Source of the DNA: Schlesneria paludicola DSM 18645
Lineage (GTDB): Bacteria; Planctomycetota; Planctomycetia; Planctomycetales; Planctomycetaceae
Assembly (NCBI GenBank): GCA_945862235.1
Contig: CAMAYU010000027.1
Span: 1 to 46,471 of the forward strand
Direction of reading: 5' to 3'
Length of the DNA stretch: 46,471 bases
Within the stretch, counting starts at the first letter, position 1, and the number at the start of each line of letters is the position of its first letter. A program made the position numbers and the translations under genes. Below, one piece after another: positions 1-7,968 of the stretch. A model generated the notes under the pieces. It worked only from the letters and a program-made list of their open reading frames with translations, did not search any database and was not told the DNA's origin.

Positions 1-75
1 ACGTGGCCGTGAGAGAATGTGTTGGCCGTTTCGACAACTCACGGCCACGTCGAAGCTCCGTGACCGTGGCACCCC
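1..75. repeat. Intergenic inverted repeat, family E copy 1
   Basis: Arms 1-13 and 38-50 are a perfect 13-bp inverted repeat (ACGTGGCCGTGAG / CTCACGGCCACGT). The tail at 51-75 recurs almost unchanged at 2596-2620 next to the same arm type. The element runs off the left edge of the window, so its outer arm is not visible. Confidence 0.75.
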
Positions 76-225
76 AGCTTGAATCAGGCGATGTCCCCTG
101 TGGATGCTCGTGCCGAATTGACGGGTCTGAGGACTTCGACCACAATCCCGCCGCTCGCGAAGGTGACTCAACTGCTGATGAGGACTCGCGATCGACTTGC
201 CGTTTGTTACCGAGGAAGCTCCGCT

Positions 226-1071
226 ATGCCGTTCGTCTCCCTGCAATCTCCCCGAACGTGGACGGCGCTCGTCGTGGGAATGCTCGCGCTGAGTGGCATT
301 AGCGGCTGTGGCTACGACACCTACGAACTGCGGCTGAAGCAAACGAAGGACTACTACAGTTATCTCGAACGGGTGGAAGCGAACCTCGGTCCCAAATGGG
401 CCGACGGACGCGGCATCTTGGAAATGCGCGTTCCCAAGCAGTTCGTTCCCCTCGCGCCGCCACAACCGATCCAGCGCGAAGACGGTGAAATGGAAATGCC
501 CGCCGTTGATCCGAGGCAGCCGGATATTGTGACGCTGGAATTTCCTGAGTTGCTCGGCGCATGGGTCGCTCCCGTGGAAGTCGCATTGGCGAGCGGTGGT
601 TCTGAGCGACGCAACGCTTACATCTACGCTTTGAGCAATTACTGGGTCTACGCGGGCGAGAACCCGGGTGACGCTCAGAACTTTACGAAGCTCATTACAG
701 AACTGATCGGTACGGCGCTCGAAGACACCGCAAAAGAAGAACCGCCCGAAATGCATCCGAAGCCGGGAACGTATCTTCCATCGGCGAATTACAGTGTGAG
801 TCGCTTCAAGCCGAAGCCGATCACGCTGCAGGTGGGAGGCACGAGCGTCAACTATGTCTTCGAGATCTACGTCCGGGACAACGGCGACGTTCAATGCCCG
901 ATCGTGGTCGCTCTGCCCGAAGGGATCGATCAGCGTGAGAAGATCAACGAGCGAATCCCAATGATGCTGGACTACGTCAACCCTACGAAGAAGACTCCGC
1001 GACCAGGCACTCCGAAAAACGCTCCGGCTGGCGGCGGTGCGGCTGCCGGTCCTGCGGGCGGCGGATTCTGA
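226..1071 (+). CDS. Predicted lipoprotein, unknown function
   Basis: A 281-residue protein I do not recognise beyond being a secreted lipoprotein. Residues 1-28 form a lipoprotein signal: MPFVSLQSPR, a hydrophobic stretch, then the lipobox ISGC with Cys28 as the likely lipidation site. The mature part is soluble and rich in charged residues, contains a proline-rich stretch (FVPLAPPQP) and ends in a glycine/alanine-rich tail. The ATG at 226 is chosen because GAGGA lies just upstream at 212-216 and because only this start places the signal peptide at the N terminus; the frame is open further upstream. It converges on the phosphatase gene ending at 1217. Probably a planctomycete-restricted envelope protein. 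Confidence 0.75.
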   Translation: MPFVSLQSPRTWTALVVGMLALSGISGCGYDTYELRLKQTKDYYSYLERVEANLGPKWADGRGILEMRVPKQFVPLAPPQPIQREDGEMEMPAVDPRQPDIVTLEFPELLGAWVAPVEVALASGGSERRNAYIYALSNYWVYAGENPGDAQNFTKLITELIGTALEDTAKEEPPEMHPKPGTYLPSANYSVSRFKPKPITLQVGGTSVNYVFEIYVRDNGDVQCPIVVALPEGIDQREKINERIPMMLDYVNPTKKTPRPGTPKNAPAGGGAAAGPAGGGF

Positions 1072-1100
1072 AACCCGACCGCATTGGAACAGTCGGCTCT

Positions 1101-1193
1101 AACCGCCTGTTCAACAACGTAGAGTAGGCGGCTCGCCTGCTCATCTTTCCCGGTGAAATCGATGGAGTCACAGGCGAACCGCCTGTGCTACGG
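1101..1193. repeat. Intergenic inverted repeat, family A copy 1
   Basis: Between two convergent genes. Left part carries GTAGAGTAGGCGGCTCGCCT, right part CAGGCGAACCGCCTGTGCTAC, so the element starts GTAG and ends CTAC. Each arm is itself a hairpin (CAGGCG-nnn-CGCCTG), and the two arms also pair with each other. Family A recurs at 5863, 25414, 32213, 33121 and 37114. Confidence 0.85.
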
Positions 1194-1216
1194 GTGGGGC
1201 CGAAGGCGGCTTCGAT

Positions 1217-2413
1217 TTACCGGTGCCGTTCCAACATCACGGCTGACGTGTCGTCATGTCGGCCCGAGCCTTCGGTGTACGCCTCGGAATCGTCGAACAA
1301 CGCCTGAAGTGATTCGACCGCAGGGACACCTCGCTTGGACGCGAGTGTTTGCATGATGCCCGCCACGCCGAACTCGCCCGTTTTCACCGGTTTGTGGTCG
1401 GGAAACGCTTCCTGCAAGCCGTCCGTGTAGAACAGCAGTCGGTAGTTCGACGGAAGTTGCGAGTGAATCGTGTCGTAGTCCACGTCGGGATAGATCGCCA
1501 ACGGCAGACCGGCCACGTTGTCGGGGGCGAGTGGTTTGATCTCGCCCGTGTCCAGGTCTTGGACCAGCGGGATCGGGTGTCCGGCGGAGGTCCATTGCAG
1601 CTCATTCGTGCTGAGCGTGAGCAGGCCATAGGCCAGCGTGATGAAGCCACCCTCTTCCTGCACGATCGAGTGCTGACAGAGTTGGTTGTTGATCTCCGTC
1701 ACGAATGCGGCGGTGTTTTGATAGCGCTGCGTCCGGATCATGCGGACCAGTGTGTGCATCACCATGATCGACATTGCCGCCTTCATGCCGTGGCCCGAAG
1801 CATCGCCCACCAGCAGCACGACGTGGTTGTCGTCGAGCGTGAAGACATCGTAGTAGTCGCCGCCCGCCATCGTGACGACCCGACCGCCAGCGACGCGAAT
1901 CTGTGACGGCTCGTAGCGGGCGACAATCTTGCAACCGGCGGGAGCGTCGATGTGAGCCGGGATCATCGACTCTTGCAGCTTGCGAACGGCTTGCACTTCT
2001 TCTCGCAGCTTCTCAGACACCTGCTGATCGCGTAGCGCCTTGACCGACTCGACGGCGCTCTCCAGCACCGCCAACAGCATGAACATGTAGTCGCCGTTGG
2101 TGTCGCGGATGGCGTAGGCACACATGCCGTGCGTCATGAATCGGACGATGCGAAAGACATCGGCGGTGTCGCAGGCACCCACGATCGGCAGATCGGGACG
2201 CAAACGCCGGATGTCTTGAAACGTGTCGAACGCGGTATCGACATCGGGCAGCGTGATCGACAGGAACACAACATCCCACTCGTCACCAGCGGTCAATCGT
2301 TCGAGCAGGGCGGTCGCACCGAGAGCAACCTCAATGTCATGCTCGCCAATTCCGAGATACATCGAAATCAAATCGGCCTGCTCAGGATTGTCCCAGCCCA
2401 CCAAAATTCGCAT
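1217..2413 (-). CDS. SpoIIE/PP2C-type serine phosphatase with degenerate receiver domain
   Basis: A 398-residue cytoplasmic regulator of the RsbU type, expected to dephosphorylate a partner protein, classically an anti-sigma-factor antagonist. Residues 1-120 have the fold pattern of a response-regulator receiver, but the phospho-acceptor position is Ser52 (DVVFLSITLPD) where receivers have Asp. A helical linker around 120-150 leads to the phosphatase domain, whose metal-binding motifs are intact: GGDYYD near residue 185, GDASGHG, AGHP, YTDGLQEA and HDDTS near the end. The start at 2413 follows GGAGAC and begins the receiver directly; the frame is open further upstream but without receiver sequence. 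No STAS-domain partner or sigma factor lies nearby. Phosphatase assignment is firm; the input signal is unknown. Confidence 0.9.
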   Translation of the reverse strand: MRILVGWDNPEQADLISMYLGIGEHDIEVALGATALLERLTAGDEWDVVFLSITLPDVDTAFDTFQDIRRLRPDLPIVGACDTADVFRIVRFMTHGMCAYAIRDTNGDYMFMLLAVLESAVESVKALRDQQVSEKLREEVQAVRKLQESMIPAHIDAPAGCKIVARYEPSQIRVAGGRVVTMAGGDYYDVFTLDDNHVVLLVGDASGHGMKAAMSIMVMHTLVRMIRTQRYQNTAAFVTEINNQLCQHSIVQEEGGFITLAYGLLTLSTNELQWTSAGHPIPLVQDLDTGEIKPLAPDNVAGLPLAIYPDVDYDTIHSQLPSNYRLLFYTDGLQEAFPDHKPVKTGEFGVAGIMQTLASKRGVPAVESLQALFDDSEAYTEGSGRHDDTSAVMLERHR

Positions 2414-2532
2414 GTCCCGTCTCCGTGAAGATTGCGTGAAGAGTGGCACTGAAATACCGGACTCGAACTGGCACAGCAAGCGACTCGATTGAGTCGTCAA
2501 GCCATCGTTTTTTTAAAATTGAGTGCGACGAT

Positions 2533-2620
2533 CACGGAGTCCTCGACGTGGCCGTGTGAGAACGCCAAGCCGATTTGCCAATCTCACGTCCACGTCGAAG
2601 GCTCCGTAACCGTGGCACCC
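2533..2620. repeat. Intergenic inverted repeat, family E copy 2; gap 2414-2787
   Basis: Arms around 2533-2557 and 2583-2608 pair (CTCGACGTGG... against ...CCACGTCGA, then the outer CGGAG/CTCCG). The right arm and its tail match the element at 1-75. It sits between the divergent phosphatase and signal peptidase genes. The rest of this 374-bp gap holds a candidate -10 element at 2693-2698 and nothing else I can see. Confidence 0.75.
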
Positions 2621-2692
2621 ATTTCCCACGTTCAACAAGGCGATGGCACTGATCACGACTGAGTCCGCATTTTCGCGTTGCCGGTGATCGGC

Positions 2693-2705
2693 TATAGTCC
2701 CGCCC
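2693..2705 (+). promoter_or_regulatory. Candidate -10 element with GC-rich discriminator (signal peptidase gene)
   Basis: TATAGT followed directly by CCCGCCC, 83 bp before the signal peptidase start codon. No good -35 is visible (TTTTCG at a 17-bp spacing). Listed because the same arrangement recurs upstream of five other genes in the window. Confidence 0.35.
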
Positions 2706-2787
2706 TCGCACGAGAGCCGTTTTCGCGTGGGAGCGTCCGCGCACTGAGACGACTCCCTCGACCGCACTGCTGGGGACCTTGCCGCTC

Positions 2788-4857
2788 ATGTCAAAACCTA
2801 CGACCAACACGCCCGCCGCCCCCTCGGGTGACAAGCCCGACAAAGCCGAATTGCTTGCCGCCGCTGCACACCTGCTCCAGTCCGAGCTGCCAGCCGCTGG
2901 TAAGGCATTGGCTGACGCTCGGCAGCCGGTCATTCTTGTGTCAGCCAATGCGATCGCATCGGGTGCCTCGTCGCCGGGTGCCGCGAAGTCACCTGCTACG
3001 AAAACGGCTCCCGCGAAACATGGCCCCCCGCAGGGAGCAACGCGCGAGACATGTGAGTCGATCGCGTTCGCGTTTGTTCTTGCGTTGCTCTTTCGTTCCT
3101 TTGCCGCCGAAGCGTTCGTCATTCCAACTGGCTCGATGGCACCGACGTTGCTCGGTCGCAACAAGGATGTCGCCTGTCCGGCGTGCGGCCACAAGTATGA
3201 GATCGGGGCGAGTGATGAACTTGACGATGAGACCGGAACGTACCTCGTCCCTTCCCGCCGCATCGACAAATCGCTCTGCCCGAACTGTCAGCATCTGACG
3301 GACGTGAAGCCGCTGAATGTCTTCAAGGGAGACCGGATTCTCGTCAACAAGGCGGCGTATCAGTTCAACAACCCGAGCCGTTGGGACGTGATCGTCTTCC
3401 GTTACCCGGAGGACACGCAGAAGAATTACATCAAGCGGTTGGTCGGCCTGCCCAATGAGGCGATGCGCGTTGAGCGGGGCGATGTCTATGCCCGGCACGG
3501 CGATCAGGCTGAGTACCACATCACTCGCAAACAAGACCCCGAGAAACAGAAGTTGCTGCAATTGGTCGTGCATGATGACCGGCACTTTTCCGGCGAACTA
3601 CTGGCCCACGGTTGGCCCGAGGCGTGGTCGGCCGTCGAGAAAACGGGTGCTCCCGATGCCGTGGACGGTTGGTCCAAGGATGCCAGTGGCTGGAAGCGGG
3701 ATGCTCTATCGAAACCGCGTCAATTTGAGCTGCAGCCGACCGAGCAACCTCGTTGGGTGAGATATCAAAACTTCGTGGCGACGCCGGCCGATTGGCAGTC
3801 CGTCGCCGATCAGAAGCTGATCGCCCGCAATCCGCGTCCGCAGTTGATCTCGGACTTGTGCGGCTACAACTCGTACACGGGAGGCCGCTCGGCCGGGACC
3901 GACGATGATCGCTATTGGGTCGGCGATCTCACCTTGAGTTGCCAGGCCACGGTGACATCGGCACCGGGCAAAGACGCGCACCTGCTGCTCGAACTGGTCG
4001 AGGGTGTGCGACGTTATCGCTGCCGGATTGAAGTCCCGAGTGGGCAAGCGACGCTGTCCCGCACGGATGATCTCGCGGCCGATCCCGATTCGGCTCCCGA
4101 AATCGAAATGGCCAAGGCGCAAACATCCCTCACCGGGCCGGGAACTTATTCATTACGGTTTGCGAACGTTGATGACCGGCTTTGTCTCTGGGTGAATGAC
4201 AGTTGGATGAGCAGCGGTTTTGTCCCGTTCGGTAAAGGGGCGGAATTCGATGCCCCTGCAAATCGACGCCCTCAACAGGCCGATCTCGCCCCGGCAGGCA
4301 TCGCGGCGCAGGGACTCGCGATGAGTGTCTCCAATATGCTCATCGAACGCGACATTTACTATCGCGCGGACAGCGTGGCCAACGACGGCGGAACCTTCGC
4401 CGATCCCGGCAGTGAAGTGGATGAGAGCCTGCCGTTGCGAGACCTCCTCGATGATCCCCAAGCGTGGGGTGACATGTACGAGAAGCACTCGCGTCGGGCC
4501 GAATTCCAGCAGCTCGGTCCCGACGAATTCTTCGTCATGGGCGACAACAGTCCGCGGAGCCAGGACAGCCGACTCTGGCCGAATCACATTCGTCACGCGG
4601 CCAATCGCCATGCCGTCACTCGGCAAGCTCTGATCGGCAAGGCCTTCTTCGTCTACTGGCCGCACGGAGTGCCGTTCTTGAATGGCGGGGCCGGATTCAG
4701 ATTGAAGGGGCACACGCCCGTTCCGCAATACATCGATGCCGAGACACCCGACTGGCAGCAGAAACAAGTTCAACAAGACCGTACGGCGTCAGCGGCATAC
4801 CCCGAGTACGTTGTGCCATTTTATCCGCAGTGGTGGCGTTGGCAGAGGATCAGGTGA
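2788..4857 (+). CDS. lepB: Signal peptidase I, oversized with zinc-ribbon-like insert
   Basis: Membrane serine protease that removes signal peptides (family S26). 689 residues, against roughly 200-330 in most bacteria. An Ala/Pro/Lys-rich cytoplasmic leader of about 90 residues precedes one membrane helix. The catalytic serine is Ser116 in PTGSMAPTLL and the general-base lysine is Lys216 in YIKRLVGLP; the family box MGDNSPRSQDSR is near residue 590. Two insertions stand out: a four-cysteine CPACGH...CPNCQH module right after the serine box, and about 300 residues between Lys216 and MGDNS that contain a beta-rich stretch resembling a concanavalin/LamG-like fold (GDLTLSCQATV, YSLRFANVDDRLCLWVND). 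The ATG at 2788 lies 11 bp after TGGGGA; a TTG nine bases earlier is possible. Followed by repeat B1 and the LptB-like gene. Confidence 0.9.
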   Translation: MSKPTTNTPAAPSGDKPDKAELLAAAAHLLQSELPAAGKALADARQPVILVSANAIASGASSPGAAKSPATKTAPAKHGPPQGATRETCESIAFAFVLALLFRSFAAEAFVIPTGSMAPTLLGRNKDVACPACGHKYEIGASDELDDETGTYLVPSRRIDKSLCPNCQHLTDVKPLNVFKGDRILVNKAAYQFNNPSRWDVIVFRYPEDTQKNYIKRLVGLPNEAMRVERGDVYARHGDQAEYHITRKQDPEKQKLLQLVVHDDRHFSGELLAHGWPEAWSAVEKTGAPDAVDGWSKDASGWKRDALSKPRQFELQPTEQPRWVRYQNFVATPADWQSVADQKLIARNPRPQLISDLCGYNSYTGGRSAGTDDDRYWVGDLTLSCQATVTSAPGKDAHLLLELVEGVRRYRCRIEVPSGQATLSRTDDLAADPDSAPEIEMAKAQTSLTGPGTYSLRFANVDDRLCLWVNDSWMSSGFVPFGKGAEFDAPANRRPQQADLAPAGIAAQGLAMSVSNMLIERDIYYRADSVANDGGTFADPGSEVDESLPLRDLLDDPQAWGDMYEKHSRRAEFQQLGPDEFFVMGDNSPRSQDSRLWPNHIRHAANRHAVTRQALIGKAFFVYWPHGVPFLNGGAGFRLKGHTPVPQYIDAETPDWQQKQVQQDRTASAAYPEYVVPFYPQWWRWQRIR

Positions 4858-4900
4858 GCAGTCGGGTGGGAGCTGCCCACCCGGCGAGATGCATCGAACA

Positions 4901-4990
4901 CATTTCAAAACTAGCCCGACGCGCAAGCGAGGGCTGGACATTCGATGACGGTGCAGCCCTCGCTTGCGCGTCGGGCTAGTTTTCGAGGCG
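4901..4990. repeat. Intergenic inverted repeat, family B copy 1
   Basis: Perfect 29-bp arms at 4907-4935 and 4955-4983, loop 4936-4954. Each arm can also fold alone: AGCCC...GGGCT enclosing CGC-GCAA-GCG. A second full copy lies at 44421-44510, with loop sequence in the same strand orientation but flanks in the opposite one. A related element is at 11209-11267. Confidence 0.9.
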
Positions 4991-5029
4991 AAAACAGTTG
5001 TTGAAATGAGTTGTCAGGGAGGACGAACC

Positions 5030-5836
5030 ATGTCGCTGTTGCAGTGCATTGGATTGGTGAAGCAGTACCCGTCGAAGTTGGCCGTGGACGGAGTGAGCTT
5101 TTACGTCGAGCCGGGTGAAATTGTGGGATTGCTCGGCCCGAACGGCGCTGGCAAATCGACTAGCTTTGGGATGGCCGTCGGTTTGGTCACACCGACGGCC
5201 GGGCGCGTCTACTTCAACGGAGTCGATGTCACGCGCTGGCCGCTCTACAAACGTGCTCAACACGGGATGGGTTATCTTCCGCAAAAGGACAGCGTCTTTG
5301 GAAAGCTGTCCGTCGAGCAGAATCTGTACGCGGTCTTGGAGTTTCAGCCGCTCTCGTATCGCGACCGGATGGCTCGCGCCGATGAGTTGCTCGGCATGTT
5401 CGAGCTGACTGAGAAACGGAAGCAGGCCGCGGGAACGCTCTCGGGCGGCGAACGGCGGCGCTGCGAGATCGCGCGGTGTCTGGCCAGTGAACCGAAGCTG
5501 ATCCTGCTCGACGAACCCTTCACGGGCATCGACCCGAAAGCGATTCAGGGCATTCAAGACATGATCGCCGACCTGCGCAACCGCGGCATCTCAATCCTGT
5601 TCACCGACCATCGCGAAACCGAAACACTGATGCTGACCGATCGCAACTACATCGTGTTCGGCGGACACATCCTGACCGACGGCGATGCCAAGTCTGTCCT
5701 CCAAGACGAACACGCACGGAGCCACTACTTCGGCAACCGCTTCGACATCGATTCGATCCTGCGTGCGCGAGAGGCATTCCAGCGACTGCACTCGCCCGAC
5801 AAGTTTGACCTGCCCCCTGACCAAGCGGCGGCGTGA
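5030..5836 (+). CDS. lptB: ABC transporter ATPase, LptB-like
   Basis: A 268-residue cytoplasmic ATP-binding subunit with the full set of motifs: Walker A GPNGAGKST near residue 35, Q-loop in GYLPQKDS, signature LSGGERRR, Walker B LILLDEPFTGID, and the H-loop in FTDHRETE. The spacing and the sequences GLLGPNGAGKST and YIVFGGHILTDGD fit LptB, the ATPase that drives lipopolysaccharide export with LptF/LptG, more than amino-acid transporters. No permease or other Lpt gene is adjacent. The C terminus extends about 25 residues past usual LptB. The ATG at 5030 is preceded by GGGAGGACG; an upstream in-frame extension begins inside repeat B1 and is not credible. Confidence 0.85.
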   Translation: MSLLQCIGLVKQYPSKLAVDGVSFYVEPGEIVGLLGPNGAGKSTSFGMAVGLVTPTAGRVYFNGVDVTRWPLYKRAQHGMGYLPQKDSVFGKLSVEQNLYAVLEFQPLSYRDRMARADELLGMFELTEKRKQAAGTLSGGERRRCEIARCLASEPKLILLDEPFTGIDPKAIQGIQDMIADLRNRGISILFTDHRETETLMLTDRNYIVFGGHILTDGDAKSVLQDEHARSHYFGNRFDIDSILRAREAFQRLHSPDKFDLPPDQAAA

Positions 5837-5862
5837 GTACCGCGACCACTTGTTGGGGAATT

Positions 5863-5940
5863 CGTAGCACAGGCGGCTCGCCTGTGATTTCACTGGGAAA
5901 TACCAGCAGGCGAGCCGCCTGCTCTACGTTTTGAACAGAC
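5863..5940. repeat. Intergenic inverted repeat, family A copy 2
   Basis: Between convergent genes. Outer boundaries GTAG (5864) and CTAC (5924-5927). Left arm CACAGGCGGCTCGCCTGTG and right arm GCAGGCGAGCCGCCTGC each fold alone. Orientation is opposite to copies 1, 3 and 6. A short T run after the right arm suggests it can also terminate transcription. Confidence 0.85.
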
Positions 5941-5962
5941 AAACGGCTGGGCGTATCTACGT

Positions 5963-6637
5963 TCACAGCCCCAGCGATATGAGCCACTCGTCCGCGTTCG
6001 TGAGATCGCTCAGCAGCACATCCGCATTGCACGGCGCGAGTTGTTCGGCGGAGAACATACCCGTCGCAACCGCCACCGCGCGGGCACCAATCGCGCGGGC
6101 ACAACGAACATCGCTGGGAGTGTCGCCGATCACCCAAATGTCGGTCGTGGCCACTTCGGGCAGATGGTCCTGCAAGGTCGCGAACGCCTGTCGCGCGACA
6201 TCGTCTCGCTCCAGATGTTCATCACCGAAACCACCCATGCGGAAGTGGTCATGCAGGCCGTAATGCTGCAGCTTCAGCCGAGCACCTTCGACGAAGTTGC
6301 CCGTCAACAAACCGAGGAACACATCCTCTCGCCGCGCAAGCCGTTCGAGCAGCGTGACAACGCCGGGCAGAATTCCGCCCTCACGTTCTCTCAGCGAAAC
6401 GGGGAGCAGCGAGAGATACGTTTGCACGTAGCGTGACCAGTTGGCATCGGTCGCGGGGATCGAGTAATAGTCGAACAGATCGCGTCCGATGGCACGATCG
6501 GTTCGACCGGCGGCTGGGATATCGAAGACCGGTCGAGTCTCCCCGAACTCGCGCGCAATTGCCTGCTCCATCGCGGCCTGACCGGCTCCGCCCGCATCAA
6601 TCAACGTCCCATCAATATCAAACAACAACACCTGCAC
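5963..6637 (-). CDS. HAD-superfamily phosphatase
   Basis: A 224-residue hydrolase of the phosphoglycolate-phosphatase-like class. Motif I is FDIDGT with Asp7 as nucleophile and Asp9 as acid/base; motif II is the Thr of LGLLTGNF; motif IV is GDTPSDV. The segment between motifs I and II is a helical cap of the size seen in subfamily IA. The start is GTG at 6637, seven bases after AAAGGAG; the frame is open further upstream, but that part is low-complexity and lacks a ribosome binding site. A candidate promoter is at 6731-6743. Substrate cannot be read from sequence. Confidence 0.85.
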   Translation of the reverse strand: MQVLLFDIDGTLIDAGGAGQAAMEQAIAREFGETRPVFDIPAAGRTDRAIGRDLFDYYSIPATDANWSRYVQTYLSLLPVSLREREGGILPGVVTLLERLARREDVFLGLLTGNFVEGARLKLQHYGLHDHFRMGGFGDEHLERDDVARQAFATLQDHLPEVATTDIWVIGDTPSDVRCARAIGARAVAVATGMFSAEQLAPCNADVLLSDLTNADEWLISLGL

Positions 6638-6730
6638 GCGAGACTCCTTTGAGTTCGATCTTGGACTATTGGAGACTCGATTTGGAGTCGAGATCCGCAG
6701 GGCGGCTTCTTCAACAAACGCTCCCATTCG

Positions 6731-6743
6731 GGGCGGGATCGTA
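6731..6743 (-). promoter_or_regulatory. Candidate -10 element with GC-rich discriminator (HAD gene)
   Basis: On the minus strand this reads TACGATCCCGCCC, about 95 bp before the HAD start codon. A TTGATG lies upstream at 15-bp spacing, slightly short for a -35. Same arrangement as at 2693 and 38898. Confidence 0.35.
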
Positions 6744-6820
6744 GCAGTCACTCGACAACATCAACATCAAGCATGCGTGACCTCGCGCATGCCCCACTCA
6801 TTTCACACTGGACGTTCATC

Positions 6821-7801
6821 ATGACGGGACTTCGCTTCGCAATCGTTGGCTGCGGACGGATGGGGCGGCATCACAGTGAGCGACTCCTGGCGGACGGGCG
6901 CGGCACGGTTGTGGCGTTGCAAGACTCTGTCCTCGAAATGACTGTTGGGTTGCAGCGGGAACTGTGGCCCGAGGCGAAAACCTGCCACTCGTTCGATGAA
7001 TTGCTCACGCTCGACAACATCGACGCGGCGATTCTCTGCACGCCGACGGCTGAGCATTTTCATCAGGCCACGCGGTGCCTCGATCGCGGCTGGCATCTGC
7101 TGTGCGAGAAGCCGCTCGCCTCGAATCGCGATCAAATTGTGGAGTTGATCGCGCGATCCGAGGTCGCTCGGTCGAGAGGACAAGCATTCTCGCTCGGCTA
7201 TCAGCGGCGACACACGGCGGTCTACAAGACGCTGCGCCGGGAAGTCTTGTCGGGAAAGTGGGGACGAGTCCGTGCGGTGGTGTCGCACAACGTCGAACAT
7301 TGGCAGCCGACCATCGGCGGGACGTGGCGCGACGATCCACAGCAGAACCCCGGCGGCTTCATCACTGATGCGGGAAGTCACAAACTCGATTCGATCTTTT
7401 ACGTGACGGGCCTCGCGCCACTCGAAGCCTTCGCGCGAAGTCAGCATTGGGGGAGCAATGTCGAAATCGTGTCGAGCGTCTCGGCGCTGCTCACGGACGA
7501 TGTCACGGCGACGATCGACTTCATCGGTCACGCGCAGTACCTCGGCGAAGACTTTCACGTTCACTGCGAACGAGCCGACTTGATGCTGAGGCACGGTGAA
7601 CTCTGGATTGGCCGGGAGGGGACGCAAACGAGGTTGGCCGTAGACGAACCCGAGTCCACACCGGTGACGAGCCTACTCGACTCGATCTTAAACGGTGCGA
7701 AAGAGGTCTCGCCCCCGTCGGCCGCGCTCTCCGTCTACGACCTCACGCAGGCGATCCTCGCGTCGGGAAAAACGAAGCTGCCCGTTGTGGTCTCGAAGTG
7801 A
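6821..7801 (+). CDS. Gfo/Idh/MocA-family NAD(P)-dependent oxidoreductase (cytoplasmic)
   Basis: A 326-residue dehydrogenase. The N-terminal Rossmann fold shows AIVGCGRMGRHH, and the family's EKP motif is present in LLCEKPLASN; the C-terminal half is the beta-sheet substrate domain. There is no leader peptide, unlike the second family member at 37292, so this one should act in the cytosol, probably on a sugar or cyclitol. Start chosen at ATG 6821, where the Rossmann strand begins four residues later; no clear Shine-Dalgarno sequence is present, and an ATG 48 bases upstream is in frame. It is divergent from the HAD gene and convergent with the ATPase gene ending at 7969. Confidence 0.85.
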   Translation: MTGLRFAIVGCGRMGRHHSERLLADGRGTVVALQDSVLEMTVGLQRELWPEAKTCHSFDELLTLDNIDAAILCTPTAEHFHQATRCLDRGWHLLCEKPLASNRDQIVELIARSEVARSRGQAFSLGYQRRHTAVYKTLRREVLSGKWGRVRAVVSHNVEHWQPTIGGTWRDDPQQNPGGFITDAGSHKLDSIFYVTGLAPLEAFARSQHWGSNVEIVSSVSALLTDDVTATIDFIGHAQYLGEDFHVHCERADLMLRHGELWIGREGTQTRLAVDEPESTPVTSLLDSILNGAKEVSPPSAALSVYDLTQAILASGKTKLPVVVSK

Positions 7802-7849
7802 AGCGTGCAGCGATCGCTGTACCCTCGCGCGACGGAGCGTGAGAGGTTT

Positions 7850-7931
7850 CTGAGCGGGGCGGCGTCGGCCCCTGATTCGAGGGCTTAAGCCCTCGCTGGA
7901 AGAATCGAGGGGCTGACGCCGCCCCGCTCAG
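7850..7931. repeat. Intergenic inverted repeat, family C copy 1
   Basis: Arms 7850-7872 and 7909-7931 pair over 23 bp with one mismatch (CTGAGCGGGGCGGCGTC...). The loop contains a perfect palindrome GAGGGCTTAAGCCCTC. Each arm alone can pair GGGGC with GCCCC. Lies between convergent genes. Related elements: 8876, 22028, 33906. Confidence 0.9.
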
Positions 7932-7968
7932 AGGGCTCATCAAGGACTGCGCGAGCGGATAACGACGA

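Noticed and set aside
3..302. 99-codon open frame at the left edge
   Set aside because: It runs through a repeat and over the lipoprotein start in another frame, with no ribosome binding site or recognisable sequence; the frame at 226 has a signal peptide.
1349..1906. 185-codon plus-strand frame opposite the phosphatase gene
   Set aside because: Antisense shadow caused by codon bias of the real minus-strand gene; composition is Arg/His/Val-rich and without motifs.
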